Assembly (NCBI RefSeq): GCF_000266885.1
Contig: NC_018020.1
Location: forward strand, 124,001 to 188,000
Reading direction: 5' to 3'
Length of the DNA: 64,000 nt
From: Turneriella parva DSM 21527
Lineage (GTDB): Bacteria > Spirochaetota > Leptospiria > Turneriellales > Turneriellaceae
Part shown: positions 52,889 to 61,866 of the stretch, piece by piece
How positions within the stretch are numbered: the first letter of the stretch is position 1
How the letters are laid out: each line of letters opens with the position of its first letter
The notes under the pieces: model-generated
Database searches by the model: none
What the model saw: the letters and a program-made list of their open reading frames with translations, nothing else
What the model was told of the DNA's origin: nothing
Position numbers and translations under genes: made by a program

Positions 52889-52988
52889 GTAAACCACTAT
52901 GTCTAATCATTGACCGGGTGTCCGGCGATTTGAGATTCGGTTATTGTCACATCACGAGCCGTCTGAAAAACTGAAACCATAAACATAT

Positions 52989-54545
52989 ATGTCTGAAATC
53001 CGCACCCGTTTCGCACCCTCACCCACAGGTTACCTGCATGTCGGTGGCGCGCGCACCGCACTTTTTAACTATCTCTATGCTCGGTCGCAAAAGGGAAAAT
53101 TTATTCTGCGCATTGAAGATACCGACCAGGCGCGCTCGACCGAACAGAGCTACCACCAGGTAATCGACTCGCTGAAATGGCTCGGTTATGAATGGGACGA
53201 AGGCCCCGAGGTCGGCGGCCCGCACGGCCCGTACAAACAATCTGAGCGCCTGCATATCTACAAAGAATACGGCGAAAAACTCGTCGCTGAAAAAAAGGCG
53301 TACCCGTGCTTCTGCACGGGAGATGAACTCGATCGCAAGAAGAAACAGCGTGAAGCCATGGGCCTGCCCTATGTCTATGACGGCAAATGCCGTGCGTTAA
53401 CCCCAGACGAAGTGGCTGAGAAAAAGGCGCAGGGGCTTGCGCACACCTTGAGATTTCGCACGCCTTCGAAAGAGGTTGTTGTCGAAGACATGGTTCAGGG
53501 GACCGTACGCTTCGATACGGCGCTCATTGGCGACTTCATCATCGTCAAATCTGACGGCTTTGCTTCGTACAACTATGCGGTCGTCGTCGACGATCATCTT
53601 ATGGACATCACGCACGTAATTCGCGGCGTTGGCCATCTTTCAAACACCCCGCGCCAGGTTCTGATCTACGAAGCCTTCGGCTGGAAGGTACCCGCATGGG
53701 CGCATGTCAGTGAAATCGTCGGCTCAGACCACAAAAAGCTTTCGAAGCGTCACGGGGCAACTCCCATCACCGCTTTTCGCGACCTCGGTTACACGGCGCG
53801 CGCATTCAATAACTATATGGCATTATTGGGCTGGTCGTCGCCCGACGGCCGAGAGTACATGTCGATCGCCGAACAGAAATCGATCTTTGACGTTGCCCGT
53901 TGCAGCAAATCGCCGGCGATGTTTGATGTATTCGACCTCGCCAAAGCGGCAGAAGTCGATCTGGCGCAGGTTTCAATATCTGAGCTCGAGACTTATCTTT
54001 TTCCCAAATCGAAACTGAACTGGCTTTCGAACCAGCACATACGTGCGACTCCCGACGATGATTTCATCGCCGAAATTCTGCCCTTCGTCGCGGCGACCGG
54101 TGTTGTGCCTTCTGGCGAGTGCAATGCGGATAATGAACGTCTGCGCGGCATTTTGCTTTCGCTCAGGGTTTATCTCGATACGCTCGGGCAGATTAAGCAG
54201 TACCTGGCAGACTTCTACCTGCCCTTTAACCCGGTGTTAGAGAATTATGTCTCATCAGAGTACTTTGCAGCAGAAAATTTTTCGTCGCTCGCCGGGGCAA
54301 TGCTACGTCAAATAGAGCAGATGGGCGATGCAACAGATACACTGGAACAGAATGCTATAAAAGATGCGATTAATGCCGTCGGCAAAGAGACGGGACTTAA
54401 AGGCAAGCCGCTCTTCATGGGTGTCAGGCTCGCTTCAACAGGCCGGCTCGAAGGGCTCGAACTGCCGGTTTATCTGAACCTGCTGGGCAAAGGGCGCGTA
54501 ACAGAGCGTCTCTCAAAAATGGTTGCCCTCAAGAAGGCCTCGTGA
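52989..54545 (+). CDS. gltX: Glutamyl-tRNA synthetase
   Basis: A 518-residue class I aminoacyl-tRNA synthetase. The HIGH-type motif is RFAPSPTGYLHVGGARTALF (residues 6-25), RIEDTDQARS follows, and the KMSKS-type loop is KKLSKRHGA (near 249). The anticodon-binding domain is present. Length is somewhat above typical bacterial GltX (about 470-490). Whether it is discriminating or also charges tRNA-Gln cannot be told here. GTGA overlap with the next gene at 54542. Confidence 0.97.
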   Translation: MSEIRTRFAPSPTGYLHVGGARTALFNYLYARSQKGKFILRIEDTDQARSTEQSYHQVIDSLKWLGYEWDEGPEVGGPHGPYKQSERLHIYKEYGEKLVAEKKAYPCFCTGDELDRKKKQREAMGLPYVYDGKCRALTPDEVAEKKAQGLAHTLRFRTPSKEVVVEDMVQGTVRFDTALIGDFIIVKSDGFASYNYAVVVDDHLMDITHVIRGVGHLSNTPRQVLIYEAFGWKVPAWAHVSEIVGSDHKKLSKRHGATPITAFRDLGYTARAFNNYMALLGWSSPDGREYMSIAEQKSIFDVARCSKSPAMFDVFDLAKAAEVDLAQVSISELETYLFPKSKLNWLSNQHIRATPDDDFIAEILPFVAATGVVPSGECNADNERLRGILLSLRVYLDTLGQIKQYLADFYLPFNPVLENYVSSEYFAAENFSSLAGAMLRQIEQMGDATDTLEQNAIKDAINAVGKETGLKGKPLFMGVRLASTGRLEGLELPVYLNLLGKGRVTERLSKMVALKKAS

Positions 54546-55189
54546 ATATCATATTGACCGTGCAAGAATTTGCGACAAATTCTCCCGCCACAAAAACGCA
54601 GATACTGTTTTGTGACTGGGCCGCACAAGACCAACGGCTGGCAGGCAAGACCCGTTTCGAGCGCGGTGTGTGCTTTATTCCCGCAGACCTGTCTGCCGTT
54701 GCCCACGTGCGCGGGTACATAGAATCGGTCGCCGGCATGTTTGACCTGTCTGAACAGAGCGTATTTGAACTTGCCCTCGTCGCCGATGAACTGGTGGCGA
54801 ATGCGATTCTCGCGAGTTACGCCCGCAACGGTGCCGAAAACATCGTGCTCAAATGGACGATGCAAAATGGCGTTTTTAGCCTCAGCGTACTCGACTATGG
54901 CGGCGGCTTCAAACTTTCTGATGTGTTCGAAGAAATACCCAGGGGTGAAGATCTCGGCAGCTTTCTGCGCAGCCTCAAAGAATACCGTGAGGCACGCAAA
55001 GCTTTGATTCCGCTGAACGGTTCACTCATTGAACACCTGCGGTTCGGCAGGGGCCTGCGCATTATTTCTAACCTCGTGAGAAAGCTCGACATCGCCTTTC
55101 ACGAAACCGACGGTTCGACAGCCCGCACTCCGGGTTCAAGCACGGTGGGTTCGATTGTGACAGTTGAATACGTCGCCGAAGCAGCATGA
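54542..55189 (+). CDS. RsbW/SpoIIAB-like HATPase regulator
   Basis: A 215-residue protein with a GHKL ATP-binding fold: N-box ELALVADELVANAILASY, G1-type VLDYGGGFKLSD and G2-type RFGRGLRIISNLVRKLDI. This is the pattern of anti-sigma serine kinases. An extra ~45 residues at the N-terminus (ILTVQEFATNS...) and an insert near 145-175 are not typical. Starts on the gltX stop (GTGA) and ends on the trmB start (ATGA). It may pair with the STAS protein (38120) and the SpoIIE-type phosphatase (59850). Confidence 0.85.
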   Translation: MNIILTVQEFATNSPATKTQILFCDWAAQDQRLAGKTRFERGVCFIPADLSAVAHVRGYIESVAGMFDLSEQSVFELALVADELVANAILASYARNGAENIVLKWTMQNGVFSLSVLDYGGGFKLSDVFEEIPRGEDLGSFLRSLKEYREARKALIPLNGSLIEHLRFGRGLRIISNLVRKLDIAFHETDGSTARTPGSSTVGSIVTVEYVAEAA

Positions 55190-55857
55190 AGCTTGAGGCT
55201 GGCAGTTTGGCCTTGCAGGCCAAACTCTCGGCAATTCTCGCGAAAAAAGCGAAACGTGCCGGCGAATTCGCACTCCCGTTCGAACGCGATCATTTTCCCT
55301 TAAACGTACGCCATGCGTTTGCCGGTTTTGATAGGTTTGCCCTTGAAATTGGCTGCGGCTGGGGTGAATTTACCCGCGCGCTCGCCGTGCAGGCACCTGA
55401 AACGATGCACATTGCGGTTGAAAAAAAACTTGCGCGTGTCATCACGTCGGGCAAAGACCAGAAGCGAGCGGGTATCGCGAATATTCGCTATCTGGTGCTC
55501 GACGTCGCCTGGTTCTTTGCGGGAGTCTTCGACACGTCGCAATTCGATTCGATCACGATAAATTTTCCTGACCCGTGGCCTAAGGCGCGCCACCATAAAC
55601 ACCGCTTTATCTCGTCTGATTTCGTGGGCGAACTGGTTCGCATAGCTGCAGAGCGCGGCAGAATCACCTTTGCCACCGACAACTATGCCTATTCGCGCGA
55701 AGCGATGCAGGCCTTCGAAGGTGAACCCCGCCTGAAGAATATTCACGGGGCTTACCTGGCAGTCAGCGATATTGCGGGCAGACCGCGCAGCTTTTTCGAG
55801 ACCCTGCACCGTAACGAAGGTGCACTCATTTATTTTCTCGAATACGAGAAGCTGTAA
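55186..55857 (+). CDS. trmB: tRNA (guanine-N7-)-methyltransferase
   Basis: A 223-residue SAM-dependent enzyme making m7G46 in tRNA. The SAM-binding ALEIGCGWGEFTRALA block (near residue 50), the VEKK motif after strand 2, and the TrmB hallmark INFPDPWPKARHHKHRFIS (near 125) are all present. The first ~35 residues are a variable extension. The 3' end overlaps that of lnt (opposite strand) by 32 bp. Confidence 0.95.
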   Translation: MKLEAGSLALQAKLSAILAKKAKRAGEFALPFERDHFPLNVRHAFAGFDRFALEIGCGWGEFTRALAVQAPETMHIAVEKKLARVITSGKDQKRAGIANIRYLVLDVAWFFAGVFDTSQFDSITINFPDPWPKARHHKHRFISSDFVGELVRIAAERGRITFATDNYAYSREAMQAFEGEPRLKNIHGAYLAVSDIAGRPRSFFETLHRNEGALIYFLEYEKL

Positions 55858-57496
55858 GGCGCGAGAGCAGCCACGGCCATGACGCAGCGAACATGAGCGC
55901 ATAAAAACTAATCATCCCCAGAACTGAGAATGGGGTTCTGCGCGTTGTCAGCGGAATCTCTGCAAACAGAGTTTCTGGCCTGCCCTGTCCGGTGCGCGCC
56001 ACGAGGTTCTCGCCGCGGTTATCGACCGCAAAACTGATGCCGCTCATCGCCGCCCTGAGCATCGGTCTGCCGTTTTCAACCGCGCGCAGCACCGTCGCCG
56101 AAGCATGCTGGGCGCCCTCAAAACCATCGCCAAACCATGCGTCGCTTGCAAGATTAATAATCACGTCCGCTGTCTGTGTCTGCGCATCTGAAGGGTACAG
56201 GGCCTCGTAGCAGAGCAATGGTTGAACCTGCAAAACGCGCGCTGTCTTGCCGAGATCAAAGTTCTGTCGCAGCACAGCGGGCTGTTGTACCAGAGAAAGT
56301 TCGCCCTGAATTTGCGTATAGGTGAGATGCTCGCGCTGGGCAACAAGCGGCAATTCAAGCGCCTGCGGTCGCAACGAGCCGGGTGTAAAATTGCCCGCCT
56401 CGGGAAACCACCGCCGGGCGCCGAACGGCAGGTATTCGCCCCAGGGAACAAGGCGCTTTTTGAAATACTGCGCCTCGGGAACATCAGCGCCGCGTGCAGC
56501 AAAGCGCGATCTCAAAGCATTGCTTTCTTTATGCATATCATGGTAGATAACGGCGACCTGCGCACGCCTGCGAAGATATTCGAGCGCCCCGTCGAAAGTG
56601 ACCGAATAGATATTTCGGTTTGCAACACTGGGCGATGCGCTGTGAAACGGCATCGATGCTTCTGGCCAAAGAATCAGGTCGAGCGGCGCATGCAGCTGTA
56701 AGGCGTCGACAGACTGCGCAAACAGCCGGTTTATTGCCTCGCGGGCGAAATTTTCATCGCTGCTCTTGGCGGCAGGTGCCGGCCCGATACTCGTCTGGGC
56801 TATTGCCACCCGTAGCGGCGGCGACGAGGGCGCAGTGTCAGGCCAGTAGCGAAACAACAGCGCACAGAGAATCAGCGCGGCGATCAGCAAAGCCGGGCCC
56901 AGGTTGAACGCAGATTGCGAGTCGCTACGCCTGCGCAGTAACGGAGCGAGCAGAACTGCCGCAACCAACACTGCGAAAAAGCCCACAAGGTATACAGAAC
57001 CGATCGCCGCAATCTGCCTTAGATGAGGTTCGCCCGCGATGCCGTTACCCCACGACCAGGGAAAAAGCTCTGGCGCGAGCGCATCGGCAATTGCGACAAC
57101 CGAGGCCGTGGCCACGAGCGGCGCTGCGCCCTGTCGCAGAGTTAAGCGCAGGGAGCGCAGAGCAAAAAACACCAGAGGAAACTTCAGCTGAAACACGATG
57201 GCATACACCATCGCCAACAGAGATGCCAGAAAAAGATTCTGCCCCGTGTACCGCCATATTGTACCCGCTATCCAGCCAAAGGTGATTGCGGTTGTCGCGA
57301 GTGAAAACATCAGAGACGCGGCCAAGATCTGCAAAGGCCGGGCCCCGCGCTGCCCGTCACTGGCTAAGAACATCAGTGCAGGTGCTGCAAACCCGAGCGG
57401 CCAGATATCGAACGGTGAGAGAGCGAGCAGCAGGCACACGGCGTGCCCTATCGCAAAAAGCGCCTGCCGGCAGTAATAATTACGCAGGCCGGACAA
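55826..57496 (-). CDS. lnt: Apolipoprotein N-acyltransferase
   Basis: A 556-residue inner-membrane protein with about six N-terminal helices and a nitrilase-type periplasmic domain. The catalytic triad is visible: Glu in LILWPEASMPF, Lys in FKKRLVPWGEYLPFG and Cys in QPLLCYEALYP. It adds the third acyl chain to lipoproteins, fitting the many lipoprotein genes in the window. The C-terminus overlaps the trmB 3' end. It is 2 nt after the lipase-foldase gene on the same strand, though the functional link between them is not obvious. Confidence 0.95.
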   Translation of the reverse strand: MSGLRNYYCRQALFAIGHAVCLLLALSPFDIWPLGFAAPALMFLASDGQRGARPLQILAASLMFSLATTAITFGWIAGTIWRYTGQNLFLASLLAMVYAIVFQLKFPLVFFALRSLRLTLRQGAAPLVATASVVAIADALAPELFPWSWGNGIAGEPHLRQIAAIGSVYLVGFFAVLVAAVLLAPLLRRRSDSQSAFNLGPALLIAALILCALLFRYWPDTAPSSPPLRVAIAQTSIGPAPAAKSSDENFAREAINRLFAQSVDALQLHAPLDLILWPEASMPFHSASPSVANRNIYSVTFDGALEYLRRRAQVAVIYHDMHKESNALRSRFAARGADVPEAQYFKKRLVPWGEYLPFGARRWFPEAGNFTPGSLRPQALELPLVAQREHLTYTQIQGELSLVQQPAVLRQNFDLGKTARVLQVQPLLCYEALYPSDAQTQTADVIINLASDAWFGDGFEGAQHASATVLRAVENGRPMLRAAMSGISFAVDNRGENLVARTGQGRPETLFAEIPLTTRRTPFSVLGMISFYALMFAASWPWLLSRLTASRIRENK

Positions 57497-57498
57497 AC

Positions 57499-58581
57499 TT
57501 ATTTCAGGTTATTCGTGCGAAGATACTCTTCGTATTGCATGCGGCGCTCGTAGGCTTCGGCTTCGTCTTTGCCGAGCAGTGAAACGCGCAGTTCTGAGAG
57601 TTTTGTCTTGCGCTCTACCTCAGACAGCGAGGCATTTTGCTGATTGAACTTCTGAGCCGCAGCCTCATACGCCTCGATTCGCTGCCGCTCTTGCTGTACT
57701 TCTTTGTCAACCTGTGCCATACGCCGCGCAGCATCACGCCCGAAATACTTTTCACGCATCTGCTGTGTTTCCACGGCGGCCGAATTTTTTCGCTGCATTT
57801 CATCGCCGCGCAGCATAAGCTCGGTTTCGTAGCGCGTGTACGCCGGCTCAGATTCTGTGTAGGCCGCATTGTAATCACCCAGCGATTTTTTTCTCAGGTC
57901 AAAATATTTCTGCACGCGCTCGTTCGCAGGCAATGCTGCCGAGCTTTTAATAAACTCTGCGAGTGCCTCTTGCGTGTCGGTGCGCGCTTCTTCATACCCA
58001 AATACGAGCTGCGCGTCGCTCTCAGAGAATATTTCTCGCCGCTTTTTCTTAATCTGCTGCTGCCGCTCTTCGACACTCAGATTTTCGGGCAGGATAAATC
58101 GCCGCATTGTGTCTTCGTACCGCAAATAGTCGCGAAAGAGCTTCAGCAGCTTCTCATTATCTGGCGCAGGATACTGCTCGCGTATAAAGGCTTCGATTCG
58201 CAGATTGCATTCTTCGGCGTTCATTTTCGGCGCTGGTGCAGCTTCGCTGGCCTGCTCTTTTGTGGGTTCGGTGGCGCCACGGCTGTCGCATTTCTGGCGC
58301 AGTTTCCAAAGTTCTGCAATAAGCGAAATGCGCCCGGTGCGGGCCATTTCAATCAGCTGCGCATAGGTATACATATTTTCTTCGGTAAAGAGTGATTTGC
58401 TATCGGCGGCGAACTGCCGGTATTCACCCGATGCCGGGTTTGCAGCCTGCGCCGCGCGCAAGGCCTGTGTTTTGAGCGCCTTGATCTTCTTGTCTTCTTC
58501 TGATTCAGGCCACAAGAACCACGCGAGCAGAAAGAACAATAACAGAATCGGTGCTGCCAGCAGTACATTGCGTTTGTTCAT
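57499..58581 (-). CDS. Lipase chaperone (Lif/LimK family)
   Basis: A 360-residue protein from ATG 58581 (AAAGGA upstream) with one N-terminal membrane anchor (residues 6-27) and a long, charged helical periplasmic domain. The pattern RREIFSESDAQLVFGYEEA, KYFDLRKKSLGDYNAAYTE and REKYFGRDAARRMAQVDKE matches lipase-specific foldases, known mainly in beta- and gammaproteobacteria. They fold the secreted lipase encoded next to them. The adjacent lipase gene (58667-59335) is broken, so this foldase has no intact partner nearby. Gain by transfer, then loss of the lipase, would fit. Confidence 0.8.
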   Translation of the reverse strand: MNKRNVLLAAPILLLFFLLAWFLWPESEEDKKIKALKTQALRAAQAANPASGEYRQFAADSKSLFTEENMYTYAQLIEMARTGRISLIAELWKLRQKCDSRGATEPTKEQASEAAPAPKMNAEECNLRIEAFIREQYPAPDNEKLLKLFRDYLRYEDTMRRFILPENLSVEERQQQIKKKRREIFSESDAQLVFGYEEARTDTQEALAEFIKSSAALPANERVQKYFDLRKKSLGDYNAAYTESEPAYTRYETELMLRGDEMQRKNSAAVETQQMREKYFGRDAARRMAQVDKEVQQERQRIEAYEAAAQKFNQQNASLSEVERKTKLSELRVSLLGKDEAEAYERRMQYEEYLRTNNLK

Positions 58582-58613
58582 ATTGATAATCCTTTGTTTG
58601 CAGAAGCTAACGT

Positions 58614-58650
58614 CAAACAAAAACAGGCCGGCTAGCCGGCCTGTTTTGCG
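58614..58650 (-). terminator. Intrinsic terminator between lipase remnant and foldase
   Basis: A 28-bp perfect palindrome (AAAACAGGCCGGCT and its complement, 58620-58647) followed on the minus strand by a T-rich run. It would reduce readthrough from the lipase gene into the foldase gene, giving lower foldase levels. Confidence 0.8.
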
Positions 58651-58666
58651 TGGAAAACTCGGCTAT

Positions 58667-59335
58667 CTATTGATTCGCCATCGCGTTTTTTGCCATGTCG
58701 AGGTAGAAACCATTCAGATCGAACCAATTTCCCAGAACATTGTTGGCGCTTTGCAGGTGGTCGACACCGGTTGAGTACAGCGGAACTGAAGGTGTACCCT
58801 TGTATGTGCCCCATTTTGCCGATGAGACAGGCACCATACAATCTAACTGCGTGCCTTGACCATAAAAGAGCGCGCCGATGTCGGTAATCGGGCAGATCCG
58901 GCCCATAGCAGGGTGTTGAATGCCGCCGAACCCGCTATTGTCAGGTCTTTCAGCGAAGCTGCCAGATCTTGCTTCGTGTTGCCATAGAGCAAAATGCCAC
59001 TCAGGTACCCGACCGCTGCAACTGCGTGCGGCTGCAACCACGAGGGAATCACGTTCAAGACGATGTCAGCCATCGGTGCACCGCGGTGAGGGGTTGCAAT
59101 CGACGTGAGAACACGTACTTTCGATGCCATGCCCAGATTTGCAACCATATAGCGTGCATCGAGGCCACCCTGTGAATGCCCCATGAGATTGACCTTCGTA
59201 TAGCCGTTTGCCGCCATCCAGAGGTTGATGAGTTGTTTCATCTCTTCGGCGCGCGCGGCGTGGCTTTGCAATGCGGTCTTTGTGGGCACGTAAACCGAGG
59301 CGCCTTGCGACCAAAAGCGGATGTTCTCTGGCGAA
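58667..59335 (-). pseudogene. Triacylglycerol lipase, 5'-truncated and frameshifted
   Basis: The remnant reads RFWSQGASVYVPTKTA, then KVNLMGHSQGGLDARYMVA (nucleophile elbow GHSQG) and LTSIATPHRGAPMAD, matching Pseudomonas-type family I lipases. It lacks the signal peptide and the VLVHG oxyanion segment: the frame hits a stop near 59359 and similarity ends near 59335. Near 58905 the frame shifts; the end continues in another frame as CPITDIGALFYGQGTQLDCM and LYSTGVDHLQSANNVLGNWF, with Asp and His regions, to TAG 58667. Both defects make an active enzyme unlikely. The foldase follows it. Confidence 0.8.
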
Positions 59336-59830
59336 CCCTTATGTGCATTTCAAAAACCAGTCAGAGATTCTGCAGGCGCTGATCAGCCAGGGTGAAGCCG
59401 ATCTGACACGACGCCTTCGCGAGGCTGAAGCCAAACATACTGATCTTCATCAGAAGCTCAGCGAAATAGCGCACGCCTATTGGGCGTTCGGCACCCACCA
59501 CCGTGAGCTGCATCGGCTCATGTTCAGCAACGGCGAACGCCGGCTATATGTAAAAAAATCCGCTATGTTCAACCTTCGTTTCGAGTATTTCTGCACGCGA
59601 TACGCAAAAGCACAAAAGAGGGTGAATTTCTGAACCAAAGCGTGAACTCGCTGGAAATTGCCCGCACACTCTGGGCCTGGATGTATGGACTGCTGAACCT
59701 CGAATACGAAGGGTTAGTGCAAATAACCCCAGAAGACGACCCGGTTCAAAAGGGAATGGATCTGTTCTATGAGATGCTCACGAAGGCGCGTATACTCGAT
59801 GCATCGAACAACCGCAGAAAACCTGGCTAA
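59331..59830 (+). pseudogene. TetR-family regulator, 5'-truncated and frameshifted
   Basis: The remnant begins at ANPYVHFKNQSEILQALISQ, the end of the TetR recognition helix; the first ~40 residues, including most of the DNA-binding domain, are missing. The ligand-binding part (YWAFGTHHRELHRLMFSNGE) runs to a TGA at 59631. A shift near 59620 leads to a second frame (LNQSVNSLEIARTLWAWMYG, LLNLEYEGLVQITPEDDP) ending at 59830. It abuts the truncated lipase head to head. Confidence 0.8.
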
Positions 59831-59849
59831 TTGCCCGAGCGGTTGTTTT

Positions 59850-61784
59850 TCAAGAACCTGTTAGCAGACCTTCAAGCCGTTTGACGGCCCGATTTTCAGG
59901 GTCAAAAGCCTGCGCTTTCTTGAATAGCAATGCTGCCTTGTCTTTTTTTTCCAGGCGGCGATAGATATCAGAGAGATTCACGATGCCATGAAAACTCATC
60001 GGTTCGCGCAGAATCAACCTTTCGCCATAATCGGCCGCACGCTTCAGCAGGCTCTTGTCGCCGTTCGCGCAATACTTCAATGCCCGCGAAGTCAGGTAGA
60101 TCATGCCGAGATCTGACGGGTCATAGTTGCAATACTCTTCGCCCAGAGCTGCTGCTTTGGCGAAGTGCTTCAACCGCGAATTCAGAAGCGCTAGTTCATA
60201 AACGATTTTGGGGTCATGCGGATTTTCAGCGTACAGCTTATCGAGCTCTTGCGCAGCCCCCTCGTAATCTTTGTTCTGCGCATAACGCCGAATCACCGAA
60301 AGATCTGATTTCGTGATGGGTTCATGGCCTGTGCCGTCGTACGTAATGCGAATCAGCGACAGGTCATCGGTTATATCGCCGCGCTCTTGCAGCTGGCGGC
60401 GAATTTCGTGCAGATCGCCATTCGCTTTTTCGATGGTACGCAAAAACAGCGTTTCATCAGAATTAATCATCGAGTTGCCCATTTCGTCGCGCCCCATCGA
60501 GATGTCGTCGCGACCGTCTGAACCAGCAAAGATCACATCACCCTGCTGCAGGCGGTACGTCTTCACTCTGAACAGCTCTTCGTTTTCGGGCATTCCCAGT
60601 TTTCTGAGCGTCATTTCTTCTTCAATAAAAGACGCTTCGCCGTTTCGCAGCACGACGATCCACGGGTGCTCAGCGTTAATGTAATACAGCAAACCGCTGT
60701 CTTCGTCGATCAGCCCAATCACGGCTGAAACCAGCATGCGGCCGTCAAAAGAGATCATCACATGGTCTAATTCTTCGTAGCAATCGCGCAGCCACTGCTC
60801 GGGAAATACAAAGCGGCTCATCTCATCGTTTTGCGTACGGTGCAAGAACGACTTAAAGACCGTGCCGAGCACCAGGGCGCCACCTGCCCCCTGAATCGAC
60901 TTGCCCATCGCATCACCGTTCATAAAGGCAACATAACGTTTGTTGCGCAGAATCACGCTGTTCGACGAGCTGATGTCGCCGCCGATTTCAGAATGCCATT
61001 GCCTGAACTGAAACTTCTTCTTCTGTTCGGTCAAAAACTCGACGCGAATTCGCGATGGCACGGCCTCGTTGAGCGCCAGGGGATGCAGCAGCTGCGAAGT
61101 GAGAAAATAATCGCCGTCTTGCTGGGTCTTGAGTTCGTTGATGCGCTTGATCTGGGCTTCAATTTCAATATTTTTGAGTTCAATTTTTTTCGTTTTCATA
61201 AACGACCCGAAACGAATGCGGTCGAGCATAAAAGAAAACGAGATTGCGATCACATATGATATGAGCAGGTTGTTCATCGAATACGCGGCCGCTGGGGTAG
61301 AGAGATTTGGTTTGTGAACGAGCACCGAAATCACGAAAGTCAGAATCGAGATGGTCTCGAGCGCCAGAAAAAGCCGAAACGCGACAGGCGTTGCAATCGG
61401 TATCATCACCACAATCTGCAGGCCCGAAACATAGTTCGGGTCGTCTGCGATGCGCCCGGTGAAGAATGAGGTAGCGACAATGACATAACCAATGAGCAAC
61501 TTGATCGAGAGCGCCCCAAACCTGCTGAGCTGCGGTATAAACGTCGCCAAAAAGACCAGAATCGCAATGCCCGTCAGCCCTAAACGAAAATACAGCAGCT
61601 CGGGAAATTCAGGGTGCAGCTTCTTATCGGTATTAAAGGCAAAATCGAGCCAGGCAAAAATGGCGATCGCCGAACCAATGCGCACAAAGCCATTCAGCTG
61701 CCGATCCATATCGGCGACAAACTCTTGCCGGTACTGTATTCTGTCTGGGTTCTTACGGAAGAGGTTCCGTAGCCTGCTCATCAT
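59850..61784 (-). CDS. Membrane SpoIIE-type serine phosphatase with TPR tail
   Basis: A 644-residue protein. About six membrane helices lie at residues 30-200, a short coiled coil near 200-220, then a PP2C/SpoIIE domain: FRQWHSEIGGDISSS, AFMNGDAMGKSIQGAGGALV, YINAEHPWIVVLRNGE, DVIFAGSDGRDDIS and DITDDLSLIRI (metal-binding Asp positions). Residues 500-640 carry TPR-like helices. Such proteins dephosphorylate STAS antagonists in partner switching. The last codons (LLTGS) and stop are encoded by a sequence resembling the edge of the structured repeat. Confidence 0.88.
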   Translation of the reverse strand: MMSRLRNLFRKNPDRIQYRQEFVADMDRQLNGFVRIGSAIAIFAWLDFAFNTDKKLHPEFPELLYFRLGLTGIAILVFLATFIPQLSRFGALSIKLLIGYVIVATSFFTGRIADDPNYVSGLQIVVMIPIATPVAFRLFLALETISILTFVISVLVHKPNLSTPAAAYSMNNLLISYVIAISFSFMLDRIRFGSFMKTKKIELKNIEIEAQIKRINELKTQQDGDYFLTSQLLHPLALNEAVPSRIRVEFLTEQKKKFQFRQWHSEIGGDISSSNSVILRNKRYVAFMNGDAMGKSIQGAGGALVLGTVFKSFLHRTQNDEMSRFVFPEQWLRDCYEELDHVMISFDGRMLVSAVIGLIDEDSGLLYYINAEHPWIVVLRNGEASFIEEEMTLRKLGMPENEELFRVKTYRLQQGDVIFAGSDGRDDISMGRDEMGNSMINSDETLFLRTIEKANGDLHEIRRQLQERGDITDDLSLIRITYDGTGHEPITKSDLSVIRRYAQNKDYEGAAQELDKLYAENPHDPKIVYELALLNSRLKHFAKAAALGEEYCNYDPSDLGMIYLTSRALKYCANGDKSLLKRAADYGERLILREPMSFHGIVNLSDIYRRLEKKDKAALLFKKAQAFDPENRAVKRLEGLLTGS

Positions 61785-61801
61785 GGGGACTTATTAACAT
61801 T

Positions 61802-61849
61802 TGTAGCGTCTGTGTCAACTCGCTAGGGCGAGTTGACACAGACGCTACA
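61802..61849. repeat. Perfect palindrome between ftsK and the phosphatase gene
   Basis: Two 22-bp arms (beginning TGTAGCGTCTGTGTCAACTC) with a TAGG loop. Starts TGTAG and ends CTACA, like the palindromes at 39455 and 50114. It has no clear T run on the minus strand (ACAAATG follows), so it is not a classic terminator. Confidence 0.85.
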
Positions 61850-61866
61850 TTTTCACTCGTTTGGTG

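Noticed and set aside
59271-59830. Programmed frameshifting to make a functional TetR protein
   Set aside because: The DNA-binding N-terminus is missing as well, and no slippery site with structure was evident, so decay is the simpler reading.
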